This document shows, one piece after another, positions 1 to 5,397 of a stretch of DNA of 31,201 bases (positions are counted from its first letter, which is position 1; each line of letters begins with the position of its first letter). The stretch is from a virus, in the IMG/VR virus record IMGVR_UViG_3300022925_000107, positions 1 through 31,201 of that record, one strand, 5' to 3'. Position numbers and translations under genes: made by a program. Under the pieces are notes generated by a model. That model did not search any database and was not told the origin of the DNA. It saw only the letters and a program-made list of their open reading frames with translations.

Positions 1-217
1 ACTTGCTTGGCTTTTGTGTATCGCACTTGTGTCTTGCTCTAAAAGATTTGCGTCTTGCTGGGTTAGACTTTTTAATCTTCATGTTAGGGTCACCAAAGCG
101 TATTAGTTTTTCAACTCCCCCTTCACACGCCTTGACGACAAACTTTTTGGAACCGCCTGTTGTTCTTCTAGGTTTATTACAAGCCATTCTCTTCTTGTCT
201 ACTGGTTTATTTGCCAT
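1..217 (-). CDS. Conserved viral protein with RARHxCD motif, 3' end missing
   Basis: The first 72 codons of a leftward gene run off the left edge; the stop is not in the window. The product starts MANKPVDKKRMACNK and contains RFGDPNMKIKKSNPARRKSF followed by RARHKCDT. I recognise this Arg/Lys-rich FGDPxMxIxKxNPxRRKxFRARHxCDT block as a widespread small-protein family of marine phages and large DNA viruses; its function is unknown to me. The Cys and His in RARHxCD could bind metal. The start lies one base after the stop of the 219-704 gene, with GGAA just upstream, so the two are translationally linked and belong to the replication operon. Confidence 0.75.
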   Translation of the reverse strand, partial: MANKPVDKKRMACNKPRRTTGGSKKFVVKACEGGVEKLIRFGDPNMKIKKSNPARRKSFRARHKCDTQKPSK

Positions 218-218
218 A

Positions 219-704
219 TTACATTCCAAGTTTTTTGTTTAGTTTAACAAAATCATAACCTTGTTTCAAGAAGTATTCTCTTATGACATACTTGGTAGCA
301 GGTGACACTACTCTTTTGTTAAAGATAGTTTTCATGTAGTGAGTACATGCTTCTAGTCCTCTGTGTTCTGCACTATTCCACATACCTGCATAGTCTGTTC
401 TGTTGTCTGGTTTGTAAGCTATCTGCTTCTGTGTGTTATCTCTGTTGTGATGTTTCCTTAACTCTGCAAGGAACTCAGGAATAGTAGGTGGTCTAGTCTG
501 TCCATTATCTATCCATTCCTCTTCAACTTTCAATACAAATCGTAATGCGTTCTCAGGTAATCTACCTAAGTCCTCTGCAAATCTTTGTATTAATTCAACC
601 TTGTCTAGTGATGACTTAACAAAGTATCCGTAATGCATGATTGACCATTGTGCTATGTCAGTAGCAATTAAACTTAAATCTATTTTCTCGTTTGCTTGGT
701 ACAT
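219..704 (-). CDS. Putative replication protein P-like helicase loader
   Basis: 161 aa, soluble and mostly helical. The segment with FVLKVEEEWIDNG, then TRPPTIPEFLAEL (about residues 55-85), resembles the 'PPS/TxPEF' block of lambda P-like replication proteins that load the replicative helicase at the origin. The gene sits directly after an O-like initiator gene (708-1382), in the same O-then-P order as in lambda, with three bases between stop and start. The start is supported by AGGA upstream. The C-terminal part (ATKYVIREYFLKQGYDFV) has no motif I can name. Family membership is inferred from one motif and gene order. It could instead be another replication accessory protein. Confidence 0.55.
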   Translation of the reverse strand: MYQANEKIDLSLIATDIAQWSIMHYGYFVKSSLDKVELIQRFAEDLGRLPENALRFVLKVEEEWIDNGQTRPPTIPEFLAELRKHHNRDNTQKQIAYKPDNRTDYAGMWNSAEHRGLEACTHYMKTIFNKRVVSPATKYVIREYFLKQGYDFVKLNKKLGM

Positions 705-707
705 AAT

Positions 708-1382
708 TTATCCTATTTGTTTATTGATGTTAATAACTTTGGCTTCTTGTAACTTCTGTCTTATCTCTGCAAATGATAAGTCTTGTGTTGGTTCTTTGAT
801 GTGTCTACCTGTGTATTTATATTCAGGGTCTATGCTAATCCATGATTGTTGCAGATAGAAATCACATGCCTCTTCAAAAGAAATCTTCCAATGAGTTGCA
901 TATCTTTCTAGGTTTGCTAGTAGACCGCTCAACATTCTGTTTGTCTTAATAGGTTTCTTAAGCATCTTTCTATGTGCTAGTAACTCAGTAATAATATCTT
1001 TATCGTATTCGTTATACTTTTTTAAATCTAAAGTATTAGTATTTAAAGTATTTGTAGTAAGAGTATTAGTAAGAGTAGGCTCGTTACGAACTCGTAACGA
1101 ACTCGTACCGAACAACTCATCATCAGATAATGTTTCTTTATTATCTTGCAGTACAGAATTATTCTTCTTTGCTAACTCTCCCCCGAGTTTTACAAACTGT
1201 TGTTCTGTTAATTCTATTGTTCTAGATACTGTGTTTCTTTTCTCATCATAACCAAAGAATAAATGTAACTTGTAAGTTACTCTTGTATTGTTATGTGTAA
1301 CTGTAGATAGTAGTGAACCACCTGAGTATTTCTCTACTTCCATATCAGTATGATTGATAATGATATTATCTATGATGCTCAT
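708..1382 (-). CDS. Putative O-like replication initiator
   Basis: 224 aa. The N-terminal part (1-75) is of unknown fold. The middle (about 85-120) is a low-complexity Thr/Asn/Leu linker (TLTNTLTTNTLNTNT). The C-terminal half has KKPIKTNRMLSGLLANLE and FEEACDFYLQQSWISIDPEY, matching the 'KPIKTxRAL...AIExSIxxGWxGLxP' pattern near the C-terminus of many phage replication initiators. As in lambda O, the linker is encoded by direct DNA repeats (1030-1112), which could be the origin. A strong GAGGAG ribosome site precedes the start, downstream of a GGCGGG hairpin. The P-like gene follows. Function is inferred from the C-terminal motif, internal repeats and position. Confidence 0.6.
   Translation of the reverse strand: MSIIDNIIINHTDMEVEKYSGGSLLSTVTHNNTRVTYKLHLFFGYDEKRNTVSRTIELTEQQFVKLGGELAKKNNSVLQDNKETLSDDELFGTSSLRVRNEPTLTNTLTTNTLNTNTLDLKKYNEYDKDIITELLAHRKMLKKPIKTNRMLSGLLANLERYATHWKISFEEACDFYLQQSWISIDPEYKYTGRHIKEPTQDLSFAEIRQKLQEAKVININKQIG
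1030..1112. repeat. Intragenic direct repeats, candidate origin iterons
   Basis: Three adjoining 11-bp units, CTCGTTACGAA (1080-1090), CTCGTAACGAA (1091-1101) and CTCGTACCGAA (1102-1112), differ at one central position. Eleven is not a multiple of three, so the encoded residues differ between units and the conservation is at DNA level. Just before them (1030-1079) lies an AT-rich array of AAAGTATTAGT/AAGAGTATTAGT-like units. Iterons beside an AT-rich stretch inside an initiator gene is the layout of lambda ori in gene O. Origin function is inference. Confidence 0.6.
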
Positions 1383-1424
1383 ATAATCTCCTCTATATTT
1401 GGTATGGCGGGAATCTCACCCGCC
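1383..1424 (-). promoter_or_regulatory. Hairpin plus ACCAAA leader before the O-like gene
   Basis: On the transcribed strand a 6-bp GGCGGG/CCCGCC hairpin with a 7-nt loop (1406-1424) is followed by ATACCAAATATAGAGGAG and the start at 1382. No T-run follows the hairpin, so it does not look like a terminator. The same hairpin-then-ACCAAA-then-AGGAG arrangement occurs before the genes starting near 4496 and 6823. Confidence 0.55.
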
Positions 1425-1428
1425 TATA

Positions 1429-1701
1429 TTAGAATGGTATATTATCTTCAAACTCTTTGACTTCCCCCGCACCATTTTCTACATAAGTTTTTTGTTGTTC
1501 TGGTTGCTTCTCTTTTTTATCACCAATAGATATGCTAATCCATTTTGTGCCTTTCTCACTTGTTCTAGTCCATGCACTTAACCAATGCTCAACACCATTG
1601 ATGTTAATGCTTCCTGTTAAGTTAGGATACTTAGGGTTTTGTTTTAACTTCTCAGGGTCTGTAACAAATAGTTTGCCTGTGTTTGTATTATCGTATTCCA
1701 T
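1429..1701 (-). CDS. Small single-stranded DNA-binding protein with SSB tail
   Basis: 90 aa. The N-terminal block NTGKLFVTDPEKLKQNPKYP then GSININGVEHWLSAW and TKWISISIGDK fits the NTGxLFxNxxKxxxxPDxxGSINV pattern of small phage SSB-like/DUF736-type OB-fold proteins. The last residues, EFEDNIPF, copy the acidic DDDIPF tip that bacterial SSB uses to dock recombination and replication partners. It probably coats ssDNA for the annealing protein encoded at 2054-2662 and for the O/P-like pair downstream. AAGGAG precedes the start. The fold is inferred; the C-terminal tip is plain to see. Confidence 0.75.
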   Translation of the reverse strand: MEYDNTNTGKLFVTDPEKLKQNPKYPNLTGSININGVEHWLSAWTRTSEKGTKWISISIGDKKEKQPEQQKTYVENGAGEVKEFEDNIPF

Positions 1702-1841
1702 TGCATACTCCTTATTAATTAATAGCGGTTACTTAGGGCAACCAATCCCGCTTGTTCTCTTTACCTAACGAGGAAGTAAGGATACAAAAATGAGCATTTT
1801 ATAGATGACTCCCCCGAATAGCATCGGTAAGCGATACCCCG

Positions 1842-2057
1842 CTAATTCTCTAGTTTATAATTGGCAACACTACAACTCTCACCAAATTGCTTTTGCACCT
1901 TCATTCGTTCAGTAACTATATTATAACCAACCTTTCTTAGTCTGTGTATAACAGCTGACAATCTATAGATACCTAATAACTGCCACGCTCTTAACGGGTC
2001 AATTGTATTGTACATTTGTAAATGTTTTAAAAGTCTTTCGTCTTGTGTTTCGCTCAT
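1842..2057 (-). CDS. Small HTH/winged-helix DNA-binding protein
   Basis: 71 aa covering a single domain: LLKHLQMYNTIDPLRAWQLL, GIYRLSAVIHRLRKVGYNIV, then a wing-like TERMKV...VANYKL. This is the common phage helix-turn-helix family (HTH_39 type) in which 'GIxRLSAxIHxLRKxG' is the recognition helix. It starts within the stop of the Sak3 gene (ATGA overlap, 2054-2057), so it is co-translated with recombination genes. It may regulate the early operon or act in replication; the target is unknown. A 140-nt gap without a supported gene follows on its 3' side. Confidence 0.75.
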   Translation of the reverse strand: MSETQDERLLKHLQMYNTIDPLRAWQLLGIYRLSAVIHRLRKVGYNIVTERMKVQKQFGESCSVANYKLEN

Positions 2058-2662
2058 GACTTACTCCTTTGTTTCATCTTCTGTCTAAACGCTTTTAACT
2101 CTGCACTTTGTTGTTCACCAATAAACTTAATGACAGAATTACTATGCTTAATTGTTTTTATTTCTTCTGCTAATTCATCATATCCGTATTCGTCTTGGTC
2201 ATTTGCTACCTTTTCAAAAGCATTGTGATACTTTGTCTGTAGCAATTCTCTTTCTTCTTTCTCTGCTTCTGACTCTGACTTCGGCAATGACTCACCACGA
2301 TAGATATACAAACCTAGTCCATGTCTAGCAAAGGCTTTAGTAATTGACCTTTGTATTGTATCGTTGACTTGTCTTGAGTCTATATTACCTAGTGGTATTG
2401 CTCTGTTTCTATTGTCCATGATAGGTAAGTATTCAATGTGTTCAACTCCATTGATAGTAACGCCTGTCTTTACCCATGCTGTTCTACCATCATGATGATA
2501 ATTCCAACCATCTGCATTCTCATAGACTGTGCTTGATACATCATCAAACTCTTGCTTAACCATTCTCCATGCATCTGACCATGATAGATATGAGTAACTA
2601 CCTTTCTTATCAACATAATCATTTACATTAATCGCATCTAATTTTTTAAATACTTCGCTCAT
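2054..2662 (-). CDS. Sak3-type single-strand annealing protein (DUF1071)
   Basis: 202 aa. The N-terminal core reads FKKLDAINVNDYVDKKGSYS then YLSWSDAWRMVKQEF, followed by VKTGVTINGVEHIEYLPIMD and a helix with VNDTIQRSITKAFARHGLGL. This 'YLSWaxAwxxvK...eYLPvMD...rxltKaiAxhGLGLyiy' signature is the DUF1071/Sak3 family of phage recombinases, which anneal complementary ssDNA. The Lys/Glu-rich C-terminus (140-202) is likely a flexible helical tail. It overlaps the upstream gene by 17 nt and the downstream HTH gene by 4 nt, and has a good AGGAG site. It would work with the SSB-like protein encoded two genes on. Confidence 0.85.
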   Translation of the reverse strand: MSEVFKKLDAINVNDYVDKKGSYSYLSWSDAWRMVKQEFDDVSSTVYENADGWNYHHDGRTAWVKTGVTINGVEHIEYLPIMDNRNRAIPLGNIDSRQVNDTIQRSITKAFARHGLGLYIYRGESLPKSESEAEKEERELLQTKYHNAFEKVANDQDEYGYDELAEEIKTIKHSNSVIKFIGEQQSAELKAFRQKMKQRSKS

Positions 2663-2831
2663 GTCTTTCTCCTTTATTGTCTAGTGCTATCTTCAATGAC
2701 TGTTCGTCATGTTCTTGTTGATACTCATCTGACTCCATGATTTTATTTACAGCATCAACAAATTCTTTATGCATTTTCATGTCATAGTTTCTTGCAGTTT
2801 GTAATGCAATCGTTTGAAATAAACTGTTCAT
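2646..2831 (-). CDS. Hypothetical small protein
   Basis: 61 aa if translation starts at MNSLFQTIALQ (2831), which is preceded by GAGGAG at good distance and overlaps the stop of the upstream gene as ATGA. An in-frame start 21 nt earlier has less support. The product is charged and helical (QTARNYDMKMHKEFVDAVNK, then Glu/Gln-rich), with no motif I recognise. The 3' end runs 17 nt into the Sak3 gene. Confidence 0.65.
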   Translation of the reverse strand: MNSLFQTIALQTARNYDMKMHKEFVDAVNKIMESDEYQQEHDEQSLKIALDNKGERHERSI

Positions 2832-2998
2832 TCTTCTTTCTCCTCTTTCCACTTTCGTATTAAAAATAATTTATTAACACGCCAATAAGTTTTTAGTGTT
2901 TTAAACTTACATGGTATTCGATACCATTTACATTCTTCTTTGTGTGCCATGTACATCTCATTAACATAGGCACGAAACGGACTACTCTTTGACATCAT
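2828..2998 (-). CDS. Hypothetical basic small protein (56 aa)
   Basis: A short gene starting MMSKSSPFRAYVNEMYMAH. The product has two Cys (ECKWYRIPCKFK), is rich in aromatic and basic residues, and ends in WKEEKEE. GAGG lies just upstream of the start, the start overlaps the end of the 2982-3119 gene, and the stop forms an ATGA overlap with the start at 2831. These junctions are the main evidence that it is real. The compact WYRIPC..FKT..YWRV pattern could be a small nucleic-acid-binding fold, but I do not recognise it. Confidence 0.6.
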   Translation of the reverse strand: MMSKSSPFRAYVNEMYMAHKEECKWYRIPCKFKTLKTYWRVNKLFLIRKWKEEKEE

Positions 2999-3119
2999 TA
3001 ACCTCATACCATAAGTTATGGTTGTCTGCTGTATCTCCGTATTTATCTACAAATTCTTTTAAGTCCATCTCTTTAGCATCTTCTTGCATGGCTAAAAAAT
3101 AATTACTCATTACGCTCAT
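2982..3119 (-). CDS. Hypothetical acidic small protein (45 aa)
   Basis: Starts MSVMSNYFLAMQEDAKEMDL and continues KEFVDKYGDTADNHNLWYEV. The start makes an ATGA overlap with the stop of the upstream gene (3116-3119) and the 3' end overlaps the next gene, so it fits the packed operon. There is a GAGAAG ribosome site. An alternative start at the second Met (four codons in) is possible. No family recognised. Confidence 0.6.
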   Translation of the reverse strand: MSVMSNYFLAMQEDAKEMDLKEFVDKYGDTADNHNLWYEVNDVKE

Positions 3120-3319
3120 TCTTCTCTCTCCTCTTTTTCTAATTCAAGTGCATCTGATATTCTGCATAGTGCTTTATCCATTGCACCGCTTTCGGTATAT
3201 GCTGTAACACTAAACAACTCAACTCTATCTTCACCTGTTGCAAACCTCCAGTAGATTTTCCAAACATGTTCGTTGTGTTGTTCTGCGTACAGTCTGTTAT
3301 AAAACTTTTCTTTATTCAT
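3116..3319 (-). CDS. Hypothetical protein (67 aa)
   Basis: The ATG at 3319 (MNKEKFYNRLYAEQ) lies in an ATGAATAA overlap with the upstream stop; the reading frame extends further back only through a TTG, which I discount. The middle (VWKIYWRFATGEDRVELFSV) looks like beta strands, followed by a helix with acidic end EKEEREE. Function unknown. It lies between two other small acidic genes in the leftward operon. Confidence 0.7.
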   Translation of the reverse strand: MNKEKFYNRLYAEQHNEHVWKIYWRFATGEDRVELFSVTAYTESGAMDKALCRISDALELEKEEREE

Positions 3320-3542
3320 CTTCTGCTTCGGAATAGAATACAATTTCAATGTCCGCTCCTAGTTTAGATTGTAAAAACCAAGACCATTCTTTTGATTGGT
3401 TGCCAAGTCCTTCAATAACTCTTTCTCTTAATGTTTCTAAATCATCTTCTGATATAGGAACTCTGACAATATCTTCTGGTCTATCATCTCCATTAAATTC
3501 TGGATGTCTGATATAGTTAATGTCGTCTGTTCTGCTTTCCAT
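3312..3542 (-). CDS. Hypothetical acidic protein (76 aa)
   Basis: Begins MESRTDDINYIRHPEFNGDD and contains VRVPISEDDLETLRERVIEG, a helix typical of small phage regulatory or inhibitor proteins but not diagnostic. Strongly acidic at both ends (…SEAEDE). It is preceded by an AAAGGAG site inside a TACCAAAATAAA leader of the family shared by seven early genes, and by a TATAAT box. It may therefore head an internal transcription unit that contains the recombination and replication genes. Confidence 0.7.
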   Translation of the reverse strand: MESRTDDINYIRHPEFNGDDRPEDIVRVPISEDDLETLRERVIEGLGNQSKEWSWFLQSKLGADIEIVFYSEAEDE

Positions 3543-3578
3543 TTTGTTCTCCTTTTTTATTTTGGTAGTTTAATTATA
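3543..3578 (-). promoter_or_regulatory. Possible internal leftward promoter with ACCAAAA leader
   Basis: On the minus strand a perfect TATAAT (3573-3578) lies before TACCAAAATAAAAAAGGAG and the 3542 start. The candidate -35 (TTCTAC or CTACAC) is poor, so this is weaker than the promoters near 4800, 6330 and 7100. The distance from TATAAT to the leader box matches those promoters, which supports it. Confidence 0.45.
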
Positions 3579-3581
3579 CAC

Positions 3582-3698
3582 CTAATCTATATCGTGTGTA
3601 GAATTTATTTTATTATTTTCTTCAACTATCTTAAAAAATTCCCAAGTAATCCATAGTACAAATATAGCTAGGAACAATTCCCAAAATGTAATTTGCAT
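3582..3698 (-). CDS. Tiny single-pass membrane protein (38 aa)
   Basis: Starts MQITFWELFLAIFVLWITWE and ends FFKIVEENNKINSTHDID. It has one hydrophobic helix (about residues 4-22) followed by a hydrophilic tail, so the C-terminus is probably cytoplasmic. AGGAG sits six bases upstream, at the end of the 3708-3917 gene. Being too short for ordinary gene calling, it rests on the ribosome site, the clean membrane helix and its fit in the operon. Superinfection exclusion or host membrane interference are possibilities, not shown. Confidence 0.6.
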   Translation of the reverse strand: MQITFWELFLAIFVLWITWEFFKIVEENNKINSTHDID

Positions 3699-3707
3699 GT
3701 CATTCTC

Positions 3708-3917
3708 CTAATGTAAATATTCCATCAAACATTCATAGACAAAACTACTATCTTCATTTAATTCGTCTATCTCTTCGTCTGTTAATTCTCTGTCATAGAG
3801 TGTTGCATAAGTTATGTACGCATCACAATAATCTGGATAGTCTGTGTGGTCTATCCCGTCAAACTCTATGTCAGTTATTTCTTTCTTGTCTGCTTCTGTT
3901 AATAATTTGCGTGTCAT
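3708..3917 (-). CDS. Conserved phage protein of unknown function (69 aa)
   Basis: Very acidic. The pattern FDGIDHTDYPDYCDAYI, then DRELTDEEIDELNEDSSFVY and ECLMEYLH, is one I recognise as a small protein present in many unrelated phages and plasmids; its role is unknown. I place the start at MTRKLL (3917) because GGAG is at the right distance and the codon makes an ATGA overlap with the 24-aa membrane gene upstream. An in-frame ATG at 3929 lacks a ribosome site. Confidence 0.75.
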   Translation of the reverse strand: MTRKLLTEADKKEITDIEFDGIDHTDYPDYCDAYITYATLYDRELTDEEIDELNEDSSFVYECLMEYLH

Positions 3918-3988
3918 CTTGTACTCCATGCTAACCAGAATATTGCTAATGTAATCATGCCCATAAAAAATAAATGTAACTCAAACAT
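3914..3988 (-). CDS. Tiny membrane peptide (24 aa)
   Basis: MFELHLFFMGMITLAIFWLA followed by WSTR: a single hydrophobic helix with a basic end. It starts in a TAATG overlap with the zinc-ribbon gene stop, behind a very strong GAGGAGGAG, and its stop forms an ATGA overlap with the 3917 start. Coupling at both ends argues that it is translated. It may also serve to couple translation of its neighbours. No known family. Confidence 0.55.
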   Translation of the reverse strand: MFELHLFFMGMITLAIFWLAWSTR

Positions 3989-4251
3989 TACTCCTCCTCG
4001 TCACCTTGATAATCATCTTCATCTAATCCCGTATAGTCAAACTCAGCAGTACAACTATGACAATAAGCATAAGGTCTACAAGCATTCATTTCTGCAATCT
4101 CAATTAAATCTTCAACAGAAGTAATCTTCATAACGCCTGCTCTAATAGTATATGTGCCATCTTTAAGTTGAGGTCTAACATCAAACTTAACTCCATCTGC
4201 TACTGGTACTAACTCTATATCTGTATCACCACAATGCGGACAACATTTCAT
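3988..4251 (-). CDS. Zinc-ribbon protein (restriction-alleviation-like)
   Basis: 87 aa with CPHCG at residues 4-8 and CHSC near residue 66, a pair of CxxC knuckles expected to bind one zinc. Between them is a beta-rich insert (GTYTIRAGVMKI) and an acidic helix (SVEDLIEIAEMNACRPYAYC). The C-terminus is very acidic (DEDDYQGDEEE). The 'CPxCGxxxI.l......YAxCxxCxA' order resembles Lar-like and other small phage zinc ribbons, but with a long insert. The exact job is unknown. Confidence 0.65.
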   Translation of the reverse strand: MKCCPHCGDTDIELVPVADGVKFDVRPQLKDGTYTIRAGVMKITSVEDLIEIAEMNACRPYAYCHSCTAEFDYTGLDEDDYQGDEEE

Positions 4252-4253
4252 AT

Positions 4254-4496
4254 TTATTTCTCCTGTTTATATTTTTTATATGCTTGATAAACTGAGGTTG
4301 AACTTGCTTCAATACCTTTATGTAATAAAATCCAATCAGCTATTTCTTTATAAGTGAAATTTTTATTGTCGTGCAATTCAATAATTGTAGGTGCTAATAA
4401 ACTCCACTTACTTATTCTTTGTTTTACTTCTTCTTCTTTTGCCATTTCTAATAGCTCATTAAAACTAGCAATGATTGATTCTGTTGATTGTTTCAT
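4254..4496 (-). CDS. Putative HTH regulatory protein
   Basis: 80 aa from MKQSTESIIASF (82 aa if the ATG at 4502 is used; that start lies too close to AGGAG, so I prefer 4496). The C-terminal half, ELHDNKNFTYKEIADWILL then ASSTSVYQAYKKYKQEK, reads as a helix-turn-helix: a helix opened by TYKEIADWI and a recognition helix with SSTSVYQAYKK. The N-terminal 40 residues are helical and could dimerise. As the second gene of the leftward operon it is a candidate binder of the nearby repeats at 4839-4882; that link is inference. Confidence 0.6.
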   Translation of the reverse strand: MKQSTESIIASFNELLEMAKEEEVKQRISKWSLLAPTIIELHDNKNFTYKEIADWILLHKGIEASSTSVYQAYKKYKQEK

Positions 4497-4502
4497 ATTC
4501 AT

Positions 4503-4543
4503 TTCTCCTATTTGTTTTTGGTCGGTGGGTTTTTAAACCCACC
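4503..4543 (-). promoter_or_regulatory. Hairpin plus ACCAAAA leader before the HTH gene
   Basis: The transcribed strand folds into an 8-bp stem GGTGGGTT/AACCCACC (4524-4543) with a 4-nt loop, then GACCAAAAACAAATAGGAG and the start. The absence of a U-run makes a simple terminator unlikely. The box matches the leader of the upstream gene (4766-4791) over CCAAAAACAAATAGGAG. Confidence 0.6.
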
Positions 4544-4561
4544 TTATTAGTTACACTCTTA

Positions 4562-4765
4562 TTAAAATCCAAAACTTGCTAGTCTTACTTTGTGTTTGTA
4601 AACATATTCAATTGCTTCAATCAATTCATCTTTTTCTAGTTTGGTATAGACTCCTTGTTTGTACCCTAGTTTGTATTTGTTTACTAACTCATCTCTTTTT
4701 TCTTGTGTCATTATTGTATGTGTCACAAATTTATCTTCGTATTTTGGGTAATAATGTTTTGTCAT
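4562..4765 (-). CDS. Hypothetical protein, first gene of leftward operon
   Basis: 67 aa, starts MTKHYYPKYEDKFVTHTIMT. It is basic and rich in Tyr/Lys, with an amphipathic helix KDELIEAIEYVYKHKVRL near the end. It follows a consensus promoter (4796-4824) and an AATAGGAG site, so it should be among the first and most strongly expressed early products. Such first-position small basic proteins often act on the host, but nothing in the sequence shows a target. Confidence 0.7.
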   Translation of the reverse strand: MTKHYYPKYEDKFVTHTIMTQEKRDELVNKYKLGYKQGVYTKLEKDELIEAIEYVYKHKVRLASFGF

Positions 4766-4824
4766 TTATATCTCCTATTTGTTTTTGGTATGCTCAGTAT
4801 ATCATAAGTAAATAAGAATGTCAA
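4766..4824 (-). promoter_or_regulatory. Strong leftward early promoter and leader
   Basis: On the minus strand TTGACA (4819-4824), a 17-bp spacer and TATACT (4796-4801) form a near-perfect sigma-70-type promoter. The leader ATACCAAAAACAAATAGGAG leads to the start at 4765. It should drive the long operon toward the left edge using host RNA polymerase. Confidence 0.85.
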
Positions 4825-4838
4825 CTATTTTTTTTAGC

Positions 4839-4882
4839 GTCCATTGACTGTCCATTTACTGTCCATTTACTGTCTATTGTTT
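4839..4882. repeat. Four 11-bp direct repeats between divergent promoters
   Basis: Units GTCCATTGACT (4839-4849), GTCCATTTACT (4850-4860), GTCCATTTACT (4861-4871) and GTCTATTGTTT (4872-4882) follow each other without gaps. The 11-bp step places each unit on the same DNA face. The position, 15 bp behind the leftward -35 and 43 bp before the rightward -35, suggests an operator array for a regulator, or iterons. AT-rich DNA (4895-4922) follows. Confidence 0.75.
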
Positions 4883-4924
4883 CACGATCCGTTTTATGTT
4901 ATTAAATTTTTTTTTAAAAAAGTA

Positions 4925-4952
4925 TTGACAAAGTAAATAATAGGTGTATAAT
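4925..4952 (+). promoter_or_regulatory. Strong rightward promoter before the tRNA-like gene
   Basis: TTGACA (4925-4930), a 16-bp spacer and TATAAT (4947-4952) are both perfect consensus boxes. Transcription would start near 4959 and run into the tRNA-like gene at 4991. No protein gene on this strand follows before 7734, so the product is expected to be RNA only. Confidence 0.8.
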
Positions 4953-4990
4953 AGTATCTAACTAAATAAGAAAAGGATAGTATTTATTTG

Positions 4991-5181
4991 GAAAGAGTCG
5001 TCTAAAAGTATATATGTAATATGTTAGGTTTTAGCGGACTGCTCTATTTAGCGATAGAGTGCAGAAAGATATATACAACCGACCTTGTAAATCGCAAACA
5101 TTCTAGACTAGGTTGTGTGTTGGGTAGGTAAGACTCCAAGTTTTCATCTTGGCAATGTGAGTTAAAGTCCCACCTCTTTCC
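4991..5181 (+). tRNA. tRNA-Glu(UUC)-like gene with a 119-nt D-loop insertion
   Basis: Cloverleaf parts: acceptor GAAAGAG (4991-4997) pairs with CTCTTTC (5174-5180); T8, C9; D-stem GTCT (5000-5003) pairs with AGAC (5131-5134); anticodon stem CCAAG/CTTGG (5136-5140, 5148-5152) around TTTTCAT, giving anticodon TTC; variable CAAT; T-stem GTGAG/CCCAC with one A-C mismatch and loop TTAAAGT. Removing 5008-5126 leaves D-loop AAAAGGTA, with A14, G18G19 and A21 in place, and a 72-nt tRNA. Oddities: the T-loop lacks C56, CCA is not encoded, and the insertion must be removed for a normal tRNA. It could be a decayed or split gene, or an attachment-site remnant. Confidence 0.65.
5008..5126 (+). ncRNA. Foldable insertion inside the tRNA D-loop
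   Basis: About 119 nt with its own structure: GTATATAT (5008-5015) pairs with ATATATAC (5069-5076); inside it CTG plus CTCTAT (5039-5047) pairs with ATAGAG and CAG (5054-5064) around a 6-nt loop; and ACAACC (5075-5080) can pair with GGTTGT (5111-5116), in competition with the first stem by two bases. It is too short for a usual group I intron, I see no P7-type core in the right order, and no ORF lies in it. An unusual intron or a structural insertion are both possible. Confidence 0.45.
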
Positions 5182-5282
5182 CAAATAAGTATTACCTTTT
5201 AATTTGCATGACATGAATAACATTAAATTCAAAAAGTCACAGGGATTTTTTTTAAAATAAAAATTCTCCCTACAAAATTTTT
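5182..5282. other. AT-rich spacer after the tRNA-like gene
   Basis: No gene seen. It holds an imperfect hairpin (AGGGA at 5241-5245 with TCCCT at 5267-5271, plus a T-run and A-run in the arms) that could slow or end transcription of the tRNA-like RNA, though it is not a clear terminator. Confidence 0.3.
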
Positions 5283-5381
5283 GCTTTGCCCTGTCGGTCA
5301 AAGCGGTTGGAAAGGTAATCCCTGCGGGATTGGTTTTGCTGACACAAGGTCAGCGGGAAAGGTATCAGCAAGAAGCTGATA
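5283..5381. repeat. Hairpin cluster A (CCTGTCGG/AAAGGTA family)
   Basis: Four perfect short hairpins in a row: GCTTTG/CAAAGC (5283-5304, loop with CCTGTCGG), AATCCC/GGGATT (5317-5331, CCTGCGGG across the loop), GCTGAC/GTCAGC (5338-5354) and TATCAGC/GCTGATA (5363-5381). They are joined by GGTTGGAAAGGTA and GGGAAAGGTA linkers and preceded by AAAATTTTT. The same plan recurs in clusters B and C. Stems differ while loops and linkers are kept, which fits a structural family rather than simple duplication. Confidence 0.7.
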
Positions 5382-5397
5382 GAATTGGGTGCGAAAA

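Noticed and set aside
5008-5126. Group I intron in the tRNA
   Set aside because: Only about 119 nt; the base before the insert is not the expected U, and the AAGATATA-like stretch that resembles a P7 strand lies before, not after, a possible partner.
4991-5181. tmRNA
   Set aside because: The size is suggestive, but an intact anticodon arm is present, the insertion is in the D-loop rather than in place of the anticodon arm, and there is no tag reading frame or alanine-type acceptor.
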